Of a DNA stretch of 64,000 bases, positions 49,929 through 61,631 are shown one piece after another (positions within the stretch are counted from its first letter, which is position 1; every line of letters begins with the position of its first letter). The notes under the pieces are model-generated. The model worked only from the letters and a program-made list of their open reading frames with translations, was not told where the DNA came from and did no database searches. The DNA is from Ascidia mentula (taxonomy: Eukaryota; Chordata; Ascidiacea; Phlebobranchia; Ascidiidae): positions 9,004,001 through 9,068,000 of the forward strand of contig OX387201.1 in the NCBI GenBank assembly GCA_947561715.1, given 5' to 3'. The translations under genes were made by a program, and so were the position numbers.

Positions 49929-52900
49929 TTACAACCGATGGTTATCTGGCGCCACCATGCGATTGTACTCTTTGCCGAACACGCGCCGCCAGTAGTCATT
50001 GAAAAACATTCCAGTCGGGTCACACTGACTTCTGATTTCCATGAACCGGTCAAAGTCAGGGTACATTCTCCTAAAATCGTCTGCTTTAACCTACGCAAAT
50101 TGGAAGTGGAAATTTTTAATTTTTTTGCTGCAACAATTGTTTTTTAAAAAACGGTGATATATGTTCAATACAAAAGTTGTAAACTGTTTTTTTTTGGTTA
50201 CAAACAAATAGTTTTGGTATATTTCTTTTAGTTTAATTAAATGCAGAAATTTAATTTGAATACGAGTCAATTTGAATAAAACACAAACATATTATTTCGT
50301 GGCGCATTTATTCGATCTGAGTATCGGTGTGTACCTTATGGGCTTTCGCCCAGTGCGGTTTTCCTCCGTATTCAGTCACAAGTTTCTCGAAAAATGTCCA
50401 CCATTCTTCGTGAGGGACAAATTTTCCGTAAGGTCTGGGAAGTAAAGCACAATGACTGTATAGAAGTGATTTTCAACCGGGGGCTCGCGGAACCCCTCGG
50501 GGTCCCCAGAGAGTTGTAACGGGGTTCAAGGTAACTTTAGGACATGCGTGTTTCGCAACATATTTTCGGTTTTCTAAATTACCATCGAAACGCGATATTG
50601 CGATGTTATGTGACAAACAAAAATCATTCTGAAGCGGCACCTCGTACGTAAACCTCAGCAGCGTTAAGTACATTTCGATAAACCCAAAGGTGCTCGCGAT
50701 TACCCTGACGTCACCAAACGGGGTTCGCCAGGACAAAAAGATTGAGAACAGCTGGTCTATAGTTTTGCACCAGTTGCATTTTCAGAACGTGCCTTTTTTG
50801 AAGTAAACATAATTTTCTAAACCAAAACTGACGTTTATATTTGTGGCAGAGAACAAGGTTGGTATTTTAACGCAGTTTATGGCGCTGCATACGAACCTGT
50901 ACGAAATGATTCCGATAAACGTGACGTCTTCGCGACCGGACGGAGCAAGCATTATTCCATCCTTTTTGACAAAACGGACTTCGACGGGAAAATGTGCCTA
51001 AAACCGTTTAAACCAAACATTTTTACATGCTGACAAAACATTTGAAGCATCATTTGTACAATTGGAACACATGGGTCGCGATATTTATAAATACGTTATG
51101 AAAGAAGTTCACGTAGGAATTGTGTCAGTAAGTTTGAGGGCTCTATGCACCCCCGGAACAATATGTTTAAATAAGCTTAGAAAAGTGCGCTCGACGCAAT
51201 CGGAAAACCGGAAAAATGTAAATCATCACGATTATACGGTGGTGAGTTGAGTTGTTTTCAACAAAACAAACTGTACGTTTCGGCCATAACGATATCTGCT
51301 ACCTACTAGTCTGGGAATATATGTGAATAAACTTTTCGATAGGATAAAGTCACAAAGGCAAACTTGATGTTTCAGCAAAAGTTTCAATGTTTTAAACTTA
51401 GAGGCCAAAAGGATGCGTTTAAACAACCTATTGACTGGAACTGGTGTATCCATATGGTAACATGCCTCGCGGCCCGTTGGTTTGGAAGCACTATCTTTAA
51501 CTTTTTAAAGCCAGATGTTACAAATATTACGCAGTGTTGCAGTGGTTCAGTATAGTGGTTTATATGCGTATGGGAATACGACGGCAAACCATTTCCTAGT
51601 AATTGTAGGTGGAGGAAATAATCAATGAATAAAGCAATGGGGAGTACGCAGGACTCAAAAATACTGCTCTCTTTAATACAAGTCGCACACAATTTCAACA
51701 CGATTAGAGGGACGATATCTTTTCATTGAAAGTGCTCCACGTTGGGCTCAAACGTTAGAATATCGCAATATGACCAAATCAGTAAATGTAAAAATTATGA
51801 CGCCAAGTCTACACACAAACCTTTACAGTAGGGTGGGCGTTCAACCAATCTCTCATTTTGCGAAGTACAGTGGCCGTTTGACGTCGGGGTATCGCCCATT
51901 CAGTAACATATTGCTTAAACAAACAATCGAAATTGAACACACGGTCACTTCTGCGCACACATTCTGATGAACCTGCAATGTAACTTCTGACAGTAAAAAA
52001 TAGGAGTTTGCCACAACTGCAAGCGGTACATATGGAGTATAGCCTAAAAGATGGTGATGTATTTATATTAAGGCTCCTTTACCGGCATGTGAAAGTTTGA
52101 AGAAAAAGCGATTGATGAAGGGAACTAAACATGGAAAAAAGGTGGAAAACCACAAAAAAAGTTCGAGAACATAATGCCCAACAAACGTTGACCAAAACCA
52201 ACTTCCAGTTTCCAAAAGTGATCTCTTTGTTCTGTTTACTTTAATGTTTGCAACATATTCTGCAGTAAAAAAAGCATGATTAATCATTATAGACAACTAT
52301 TAAACGAGGCATCGCACCTGTGTGGGGAAACCAAATAAATTTAAAATGTTCTGATTGGAAAATTAGTGAATCCAGGTCAATAAGTGTGTCCTCAAGAATC
52401 CCACTTTCCTTTTTTTCATGCAGGTTAAATGCAGGTTCACACTGTGAAGGCAAAAAGTTATGTTACAAGAAGTGAATAAAAAGTTAAATTCAAATCAATT
52501 GTATTTTGCATAAAAAATATTATGTGGATAACCCATAAACCAATTTCTATGACTGCAAAAATTGCTAAAAAAAACAGCAAATTACTTGCACTTTTACTGT
52601 CAATATTATTCCCAGAAGACCAAGGTGACAACAAAGTGCTTTGAACAACTCAGAATCTGCATGTTTTGAACAGTGGACAATTGAACCTACATTAAGCAAA
52701 CAAATACTGTGTAAGACAATGGCACAACTGGTAAACAAAACCTCAGATACCATCAGCTTTCATAAAGGTAATCTCAAGCACACAGGATGCAAATGATCCA
52801 AAGTTGCCTCCAGTTCCGTGTGTTCCAGTTCCGATAATACCACCTAGACTTTGACCAGACACTGCACCCAAATTGCTGAATGCCATTCCATTGCTTGGAA

Positions 52901-54212
52901 GGACATGTTGGTTGAGATACTCAATAGTCACGCCTGAATAAAAAAGTCACAGAAAAAATATGTTATTGGTATGTGTCAATGTAAAATAGAAATTAGAAAA
53001 GAATCGCATGTCAACAAACAGAAGATACAAGGGTCATAATTTGTGTCACAAATTATGTAAATTATAACACAAAAAGACCTTGTGTCTAAACACAGTTTAT
53101 TTAATGAAAACATGTCTCGCTAAAAACAGTATCGGCCAAACATAAATGCTGCTAGTGCCAACTACCTCTAAACCACTTAGAGCAACAATGGCAGGTGACC
53201 TACTTGTGTGATATAACTCTGTGTATGCAGGCATGCATTGCTAGTTTAGATAAAATGTCAGTATTATCCAAACACATCAGTATGGTATATATTGTCACAC
53301 TTTGATGCAAACCAGTGATTTCATACTTGCCACAATATCAATTGCATGTGATGTACACTCACAACTTGAACAAACCTGACTCTGCGGTAACTCTGCAGTT
53401 CTTGGGGTCAACGTCTATTATTCGGTTAAACAATTTTGTTGATATCATATACTGGTTGGTGCAAGCAATATCTGATGGAGACAATCCCCCACCAACAAAT
53501 TTGACCTGAAATAGTAATTAAATAGTTACAGTTATTTTATATACTGTGCAGTGATTGGTCTGGGTATGCATATATCCCACTTTTTTTCCATTGCGTTTTG
53601 CCTTTCGCAAGATAATTCTCAAATCATCAACTGTGGTTGGCTCAAAATAGAATTCCGGTGTGCATGAATATGTTCCAGACCAGTTTGAAAAGTTATGATT
53701 TTGGAAAGTTTTGCAGTGTGCCTTACAATTCTCTTTCTTCATTTCAGTTAAATATTGTTGAACCTAAAATAAAGTCTAATGGGGTGATAAAATGAGATAA
53801 AACGAAAAAATCCATTGTTAAATGATCAAGCAACAGAACTTTATTTTCAATGTAACTGACCAGCACAAAAAAACAACCTACATTCATTTTCGTGATTGAA
53901 TGTTAGTTACATTAAAAATAACTTTATACCTGGCAACAACAGCAAAATTTACAATATTTTAGTTTTAAAATTATAAAGCAAATATCATAAATGTAGTCCT
54001 AATGATAACATTTGTTTAGCGTATTAGGTGAATCGAAGAAAAGATAATTTAACCAGCAACGAATTAAAATTAAAGTATGAACATATTTATTAAAAAAAAA
54101 GAAAAATTGTAGCACGATTAACATAAAAGTGCACCGTGAATGCATTAATAGCAAACAATACAAATTTCTCTACCATGCGACTGGTCAGACAACCGCCTTT
54201 ATCAATTACCAT
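49929..54212 (-). CDS. GULO: L-gulonolactone oxidase (vitamin C synthesis)
   Basis: Flavoenzyme that makes the last step of ascorbate synthesis, normally in the ER membrane. Eleven exons: 54174-54212, 53581-53763, 53376-53505, 52751-52933, 52586-52686, 52318-52441, 52083-52259, 51821-51963, 50897-50997, 50335-50434 and 49929-50090; 480 residues (rat 440). Seen: FAD-binding domain NWSGTYSCTPE ... KKVKFVGGGLSPSDIACT, SNLGAVSGQSLGGIIGTGTH, substrate domain with WFPHTEYV, a hydrophobic segment GHYVLELFLWFSTFFPCL, VEVRFV, GGKPHWAKAH (conserved HWAK, about 421-424) and DPTGMFFNDYWRRVFG at the end. The residue after GGG, which is His and carries covalent FAD in rat GULO, is Leu82 (codon TTG). Everything else looks intact. 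The first exon (MVIDKGGCLTSRM) is the least certain; the second exon has its own in-frame Met as an alternative start. Introns carry a small hAT-like insertion. Confidence 0.96.
50464..50754. mobile_element. Non-autonomous hAT-like element in a GULO intron
   Basis: Ends AAGTGATTTTCAACC and GATTGAGAACAGCTG form imperfect inverted repeats of hAT style. Flanks CTGTATAG (50456-50463) and GTCTATAG (50755-50762) match at six of eight positions, a worn 8-bp target duplication. No coding capacity. It starts just beyond the acceptor side of the exon 50335-50434. Confidence 0.6.
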
Positions 54213-54481
54213 GTCTAGAAACGAGTTCACTGAACTTTGTTTTGACATGTAAATGCAGTTCGGCCTTCTTCTTATTGGGTATTTCCCGAAATAGTGAATT
54301 TAACTTTACGTAACGATGATTTGCAATATTATTTTTGTGTCATGTCATAGTGGCTCTAGTTTCGTGTTAAAAATTAAATCGAGTTAACTTTTAAGTAATT
54401 ATTACTAAGTCAAAATGATTTTAACACGATTATTTGACATATTCTTTTATGTTGTCGGTCGTACATCCGCATTACCTAGAA

Positions 54482-54937
54482 CAGGGTTTCTCACACTAGT
54501 GTGCCGCGAAAGTTTCGTCAACTAACAATAAGGCCGGGTCCACACTCACGCTTTGCGCCGGCGGATTCTTTGTTTGTTTCATTATACGCCGGCGTGCGGG
54601 CGTACGCTCGGGACATTGAAACAAACAAAGAATCCGCCGACGCAAAGCGTGAGTGTGGACCCGGCCTAAGTTATGAAATATTTCGTTATACGTTGTATAA
54701 AGGCGCAAATATGAGATCAACCGCTTTAAGGTAATACATACAAACGTTTGTATTTTACCACTTTATAATTATTACTGAAATAGCGCTCTTTTGGAAACGT
54801 ACGACCTAAAAGTTACTATTGTGAATAGTGATGTCCCAACTCCCAATAAAGTGGATTGGGCCCTAAAATTTGGTGCCCTGCTAACAAATGCTGGGGATCA
54901 AAGTGTGCCGTGACTCCAAAAACTTTGAAAGCCACTG
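54482..54937. mobile_element. Non-autonomous hAT element carrying a nested MITE
   Basis: Left end CAGGGTTTCTCACACTAGTG and right end AAACTTTGAAAGCCACTG are imperfect inverted repeats of the Charlie-like hAT type; TGTGCCG occurs near both ends. Flanks ACCTAGAA (54474-54481) and ACCAAGAA (54938-54945) match at seven of eight positions. No transposase frame. A separate 135-bp element sits inside it at 54532-54666. Confidence 0.72.
54532..54666. mobile_element. PIF/Harbinger-like MITE
   Basis: Starts GGCCGGGTCCACACTCACG and ends with its exact complement; arms of roughly 55-58 bases nearly fill the element. It is flanked by TAA on both sides (54529-54531 and 54667-54669), the 3-bp target duplication of the PIF/Harbinger superfamily. 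Being inside the hAT element, it inserted later. Confidence 0.8.
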
Positions 54938-55051
54938 ACCAAGAATGTGGAACGGAAAGTTTGAAATCAGAAATATATACACAGTAAACTAATTATAATT
55001 AAAAAAAATGTAAAAAATTAGCCGAAAAGGGCCACATGGATGTCATATGAA

Positions 55052-57044
55052 CAGTCTTCTAGCTGCACCACCCGGATGTTATTTAAAATAGTCCTCTAGC
55101 TCCACCACGCGGATGTTATTTAAAATAGTCCTCTAGCTCCACCACGCGGATGTTATTTAAAATAATCCTCTAGCTCTACCACGCGGATGCTATTTAAAAT
55201 AGTCCTCTAGCTCTACCACGCGGATGGTATTTAAAATAGTCCTCTAGCTCCACCACCCGGATGCTATTTAAAAAAGTCCTCTAGCTCTACCACGCGGATG
55301 GTATTTAAAATAGTCCTCTAGCTCTACCACGCGGATGCTATTTAAAATAGTCCTCTAGCTATACCACGCGGATGCTATTTAAAATAGTCCTCTAGCTCTA
55401 CCACGCGGATGCTGTTTAAAATAGTCCTCTAGCTCCACCACGCGGATGGTATTTAAAATAGTCCTCTAGCTCTACCACGCGGATGCTATTTAAAATAGTC
55501 CTCTAGCTATACCACCCGGATGGTATTTAAAATAGTCCTCTAGCTCTACCACGCGGATGCTATTTAAAATAGTCCTCTAGCTCTACCACGCGGATGGTAT
55601 TTAAAATAGTCCTCTAGCTCTACCACGCGGATGGTATTTAAAATAGTCCTCTAGCTCCACCACGCGGATGTTATTTAAAATAATCCTCTAGCTCTACCAC
55701 GCGGATGCTATTTAAAATAGTCCTCTAGCTCTACCACGCGGATGGTATTTAAAATAGTCCTCTAGCTCCACCACCCGGATGCTATTTAAAAAAGTCCTCT
55801 AGCTCTACCACGCGGATGGTATTTAAAATAGTCCTCTAGCTCTACCACGCGGATGCTATTTAAAATAGTCCTCTAGCTATACCACGCGGATGGTATTTAA
55901 AATAGTCCTCTAGCTCTACCACGCGGATGCTGTTTAAAATAGTCCTCTAGCTCCACCACGCGGATGGTATTTAAAATAGTCCTCTAGCTCTACCACGCGG
56001 ATGCTATTTAAAATAGTCCTCTAGCTATACCACCCGGATGGTATTTAAAATAGTCCTCTAGCTCTACCACGCGGATGCTATTTAAAATAGTCCTCTAGCT
56101 CTACCACGCGGATGGTATTTAAAATAGTCCTCTAGCTCTACCACGCGGATGCTATTTAAAATAGTCCTCTAGCTCTACCACCCGGATGGTATTTAAAATA
56201 GTCCTCTAGCTCTACCACGCGGATGCTATTTAAAATAGTCCTCTAGCTCTACCACCCGGATGGTATTTAAAATAGTCCTCTAGCTCTACCACGCGGATGC
56301 TATTTAAAATAGTCCTCTAGCTCTACCACGCGGATGGTATTTAAAATAGTCCTCTAGCTATACCACGCGGATGGTATTTAAAATAGTCCTCTAGCTATAC
56401 CACGCGGATGGTATTTAAAATAGTCCTCTAGCTCTACCACGCGGATGGTATTTAAAATAGTCCTCTAGCTATACCACGCGGATGGTATTTAAAATAGTCC
56501 TCTAGCTCTACCACGCGGATGCTATTTAACATAGTCCTCTAGCTATACCACCCGGATGGTATTTAAAATAGTCCTCTAGCTCTACCACGCGGATGCTATT
56601 TAAAATAGTCCTCTAGCTCTACCACGCGGATGGTATTTAAAATAGTCCTCTAGCTCTACCACGCGGATGCTATTTAAAATAGTCCTCTAGCTCTACCACC
56701 CGGATGGTATTTAAAATAGTCCTCTAGCTCTACCACGCGGATGCTATTTAAAATAGTCCTCTAGCTCTACCACCCGGATGGTATTTAAAATAGTCCTCTA
56801 GCTCTACCACGCGGATGGTATTTAAAATAGTCCTCTAGCTCTACCACGCGGATGGTATTTAAAATAGTCCTCTAGCTATACCACGCGGATGGTATTTAAA
56901 ATAGTCCTCTAGCTCCACCACGCGGATGCTATTTAAAATAGTCCTTTAGCTCTACCACCCGGATGGTATTTAAAATAGTCCTCTAGTTCCACCACGCGGA
57001 TGCTATTTAAAATAGTCCTCTAGCTCCACCACGCGGATGCTATT
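55052..57044. repeat. 37-bp minisatellite, about 54 copies, with higher-order repeat
   Basis: Unit length is exactly 37 (GGATG at 55074, 55111 and so on). The core reads CCTCTAGCTCTACCACGCGG followed by an ATG-x-TATTTAAAATAGT part, with variants at a few fixed sites (CTCTAC/CTCCAC/CTATAC, GCG/CCC, GGT/GCT/GTT). Rare variants recur 518 bases apart (14 units): AATAATCC at 55161 and 55679, TTTAAAAAAGTCC at 55267 and 55785, which shows that a block of about 13-14 units was duplicated whole. It lies between the GULO 5' end and the PRC1 3' side, and ends directly on a short LDL-A-like coding segment. Confidence 0.98.
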
Positions 57045-57143
57045 TTAACGACACTTGCTTTTATCAGGTGCGTCGTCGCAGTCAATTATTCCGTCACAAA
57101 CATGTTTCCAATCGATGGAAATCTTGCCATCACTATAGCAGTA
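57045..57143 (-). pseudogene. Orphan LDL-receptor class A-like coding fragment
   Basis: Reading minus strand, 32 codons and a stop give WKHVCDGIIDCDDAPDKSKC preceded by YCYSDGKISID. CDGxxDCxD...C is the diagnostic calcium-binding half of LDL-A modules. The usual cysteine in the GxCI part is Ser here. Upstream the frame meets a stop, so if real it is an exon beginning at the acceptor TATAG (57129 side) with a partner exon I cannot identify. The stop codon falls exactly where the minisatellite begins. It may be a last exon of a small unrecognised gene or a relic cut by the repeat expansion. Confidence 0.45.
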
Positions 57144-57824
57144 GTTTTAGCTCTGCATACCTAGGAATGTTGGTTGCCTACAGGTTGTATGCTGAATCCC
57201 ATCAAGAGATAAACACATATGTGTACAATCACTGCTATATTGCCACTTGTGTTTCAAATTGTCATGTCACATCACATTATTAGAGGTTTTCGCTCATACG
57301 TGTCGTATGTGATGACCACATTTCCTTGTTTAAGAGAGTAAGAGATATGTATATTCGGAAAACACTTCTCAGTGCTCATATATGGGCATAATCATAAGTT
57401 GTGAATCACTGCGACTATACCGTGGGAAAAGGGACAACGCAGTGGCAAAGTAATTGTTTTTCGAACCAATTGAACAAAAGTTTCCTGACCTCAAACTTTT
57501 CTAGTCTTACTATAACAAACTACAAAACACAAAAAGATTTTTGAATCAATTCTTGAAATCGCTTTCCTATACATTTTGGCTCTAACCTTTTCGCTGATAT
57601 AACCATTACATCGGCAACAAAAGTCACATTTATTCTCTCCTGTCACACATGGCAACAAAGCAGACCCAACGTGGTATAATCTTATCTGATGCAGTAAATC
57701 TTCCGTTGCCAGATCGGTCCTTTATTTTAACTCAGTATATTGCTTTTCACTCAGTATAGAAGTTTTTTGGTGCATTCTCGAAAGATGGCGAAAAAAAATC
57801 GCTTTCAAGACGACGAAATGCATG
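57144..57824. other. PRC1 3' flank, partner of the LDL-A-like fragment not found
   Basis: Contains the PRC1 3' UTR. A 99-base minus-strand segment (57587-57685) has splice-like borders, is open in phase 0 and is cysteine-rich (NKCDFCCRCNG), so it could be another exon of the gene that owns the LDL-A-like fragment, but its phase does not obviously join and I do not call it. Confidence 0.4.
57721..57726 (-). terminator. Candidate poly(A) signal of PRC1
   Basis: AATAAA on the minus strand, about 100 bases after the PRC1 stop codon at 57827-57825. Spacing fits a short tunicate 3' UTR. Confidence 0.5.
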
Positions 57825-60800
57825 TTAATGATGCAGACCAATAGCACTGCTTCGTGTGTATGGCTCCTCCTTTACAATTGCAAACAACCCTTGATCGAAC
57901 TGATGAGCTTCGGGTAAACGACTGTCTTCCAACTCTCGAATGTGCTGCTGGTTTCGTAAAGTTTCGCTGAAATCGGGCAAATTTGACGCATTCCACTGGC
58001 CCTCTTGATTTTGTTTGTCCTTCAAATATGAACAAGGTTGAAGTGCTAATAATAATCTGGTATTGTGTCGAGTTTGTCATGGAATTGTTGTTACCATGCA
58101 CGATCATTCAACTCTACGGTTAGGAATGTATGGTACCGCAATATTGGATGCTAGCCATTTTTTCTTAATGATGAATTTTTGCAACTTTTATACCTGCGCG
58201 TATAGACATTGCTTTATTTTGAGAAGTCCTACGCGTATTTGTATGCGATTAAATCACATGATTAAGGTTTTCATCATAACAATAACAATGTATTTTTGCA
58301 TACATCCCAACTAGTTACAACTAACTTCTGTTTCCACTTGAATTTGTGGAAGGTTTCTGACAAGATTTCGGCGTGGTTCTGGGTTGGGACGCGCCACCCC
58401 ACTTGGAAGTTTAAGCTTAAATCTGCCTGCACCAAAACAGAATGTTAAAGTCGACAGACAAACAAGAACTGTTTCTTTATTTGCAAAAACAGTTTTACTT
58501 GTTTTTTGAGGTTTGTCCTGGCGCACATCGTGAACTTGAAGGGCGCAGGTCAGGTTGCTCAAGGACTTTGAACGCCTTCTCAACTTTCTCTGTTTGAAAT
58601 TATCATTCGTCACCTGGCTCCGAGTTTCTATACAGTCAGTGGTTTTCGGCACTGCAAAAAGTGTGTAAAAACATGAAGTTGAACAACTTGACTTTCGCTA
58701 TTCAATTTCATTGGCTATATGTGTATAAAGGTGTTCACATCACTTGTCAAGACACTGTTTTTGCTTCATAGGGTCACTACCAAACTATCCACGGACAAAA
58801 AAACAACAAGGTCCCACGCCCATGTTGCCAAAAAGACTAAAAATATCTTGTTCTGTAGTATATGTTAGGTTTATCTGGGCGGTAAAAACTAACGCCCATG
58901 TTTACCTTGTATTTTTTTGGCGTCTTTCTTTTGGACCCTACGACCTGGGAAAGTACCGAATCTGCTCGTGACCGTCGACTTAATGGGAGATGCACGTATT
59001 GCGCCCCAGGGCGTCATATACCCCCCAGTTGTGCTCTTATCTGAGGCCGACGTGGATACACTTGACTCGTTGGCGCTGCTTCTTGTATCGTACTTAACAC
59101 GCTTGCCACAAGTCTTCGGATTCTTCTGAGGATTTGAGCTCCCGTACCTCATTTCTTCCTCAGTTTCCTGCTTGCGTTTCAAGTTCCGCTTGTTGTGTTT
59201 GTCGTCCTTCAATTCCTCCAGCAGTTTCCATTGATGGTTGAAGAACTCGTGAAGCGGAAGTCCGTTAGCGTGAAACTCAGTGTCTACATTCAATAATAAG
59301 ATGATATATGTTATGGCAGTTCAGTGAATATTATGGCTCTTTTTGCACAAATACCAAATATTTTTAGACTCAGGAATGTAGGGTATAATGATGGTGCGGA
59401 AATGGTCGCTCACCTGACGTGGATGTGGTTTCCAACCATATTTTTGCAGTATCGAAAACACTTTTTTCGATTTTAATAATTTTCTTTCTCAACTGCTTCC
59501 GCTCTTTTTCTTCCAACAAAAGCTTGCCGCCTTTTTAACACAAACCTTAGTAATAAACTAGGTAATCAATGAGATTATGCAAACTCTAATATGCGACGAC
59601 GTAAATGTTTAGGACGAGCGTATACATTATACCTCGGTTTCGCAAACGGTTCGGATCATTCGTTTTGACTTCGAGTTCGGTTATCCTGTCAAAAGCTTCT
59701 TTCCAAGCATTCAGTTTCTTCACGACGTGGTCTCTGTCTCTCAACAGAATTCGGGCGTCTTTGATTTGCGATTCCAACCGGAGTAGAACTTCTTCTCGGT
59801 CCACTTGATTCTATACGTGGGTGGAAAAGATATATACGGCAATGTAGACCGACTTTCGGACAAATTGCAATGAAATTTTAAGATAAAATCGATATCACAA
59901 ACCATTACGACTTGCACCACTTGCTCCTCGTCGCTGGAATCCAGCAAGAAGCCTTCTAGTCTCAGATCGTGTAAAGTTTTATTGGCTTTCGCTGTCAATT
60001 GGGAAATGTTGGCACTCCAAACCGACTGTAATTTTGATTTCTCCTGTTTGAGCAATTGCATTTCAGCCGTGGATATCTGGAATGAACGATCGACTAAACA
60101 AATCAAATTCCCACTTGTAAAAAGTGAAATATATGTCCTTTTCTACACAAACATGTGCTTAACCGCTCTTGCTGGTCTTGCTACAACTGAACATATGCTT
60201 TAACTTCTATTTATATACAAAGCACGTTTAATTACGTTTGCTTATACATATAAAAGTAATTATTAACCCATTTAACTATAAATATTTTACTTTTTTACTT
60301 GGTCAAGAAAATTGAAATATTTCCTCCGGAACTGTGTTGTTTCGACGATGTCCACATCCAACTTGTTCCACAAATCTTCGATGTCGCAAACAATTTGTCG
60401 GGCAACCGAAACTTGGTACTGCATTTCAATTGTCTCCTCGAAATGTTTAATTTTCTGTAGATTTTCCTCGGAAAGAGCAAAGGGCGGCTCCTCGCTTTTA
60501 ACAACTAAACAAATGAATTCGCTCGGGTCGAAACCGATTTCGTCAAGTTTTTTGCAGATTTTTACTCGGAGCAAAGTGTATTCCTGCAATCTAAAACGAA
60601 CAAATCAATTAAATTGTATCTAAAATGAACACAGATTTCATTCAAAAAGCATACACTTATCGTCGTGTCTATTTCATTGTATTTAGTTACGTTATAACAA
60701 AGCCTTGTTAACACAAAACCTATACAACCAAATTGTCCCGCATGTATATGAGGTATTAGGGATGTGGGCTGAATGATTCGTACCTTTGTTCTGCTTGGGC

Positions 60801-61631
60801 AAGCATTTTGCGGTTTCGTTCACTGACCAGCTTAATTTTCTCATCTAAAGTCGCATTGATGAAAATTGAGGCGATGGACAGAGGTTTGCAGTTAAGCCGA
60901 ATGCACAGTCGATCCTCCTCCGCCAAAAGCGATTCTAGGGCTTGTTTTTTCAATTTTTTCATTTCGTGCAGTCTGAGCACTTCCTTCCTGGCATTTTTCT
61001 CCTATTGCAATATACGTAACAGTTTATTGCACTTTTTCGGTTTTTTGCACATACCAATTCACAACAGAAAAACTATCTCGATCTAAACAAACACAGGTTA
61101 AAGAAGCAATTGCTTTTACACATACTTACTCTGAGATACAAGCTTCCCGCCCGCATTCCGGGTACGCTCACACAACTCGCCTCAAGCAGGACTGACGTTT
61201 CGGTGCAATCTTGGTTTAAACCTAATTCTTTCCGCAAAGAAAATATCTCCTCTTTGAAACGGTTGTAGTTTTCTTGTACAGTTTGCTTCAAGTGTTCCTC
61301 CTCGTCCAACATATTTTCCATGAGGTCGACAATGTGTTCGCAAACCTTGTCGCTTCTTTGGGCCACCTGGCATGTCCAAATTGTAGGCCTATCACCTTCT
61401 TTTTAACTCTTAAGCGATTTTTGCAGCAGGCTATCTTTTAAATACTGGGTTTGGGTTATGTTCTGATAACAAAGTGGTTTATGCAAACCTGGATATCTAA
61501 AGTAAAGTATTAAGCATATTTACCTGCTGTTCCGATATTCCAAGATCGTTCCAAACATCTTCAAGTTTGTTTAAATAACTTTTTATGATGTTGTGAATGG
61601 ACAGTTCGATCGGCTGAGTTCGGCGAGACAT
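57825..61631 (-). CDS. PRC1/Ase1/MAP65-family microtubule bundler
   Basis: Cross-links antiparallel microtubules in the spindle midzone during cytokinesis. Exons: 61524-61631, 61130-61366, 60784-61001, 60299-60590, 59903-60076 (donor could also be at 59909), 59633-59810, 59414-59530, 58906-59283, 58499-58651, 58326-58426 and 57825-58019; about 716 residues (human PRC1 about 620). The N-terminal two-thirds are charged coiled coil (KLEDVWNDLG, DEEEHLKQTVQENYNRFKEE, KKLDEIGFDPSEF). The family's microtubule-binding signature appears as NDPNRLRNRGGKLLLEEKER across the 59633/59530 junction. The C-terminal part is basic and Ser/Thr-rich (TPWGAIRASPIKS), as in PRC1 where CDK sites lie. The 72-base intron 58427-58498 is a multiple of three without a stop, so retention would add 24 residues. 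Orthology to PRC1 is by signature and domain order; the gene is the only such family member here. Confidence 0.92.

Noticed and set aside
57805-58107. Alternative open frame over the last PRC1 exon
   Set aside because: The phase-0 donor GAA|GTTAGT of the preceding exon selects the other frame, which ends at the stop 57827-57825.
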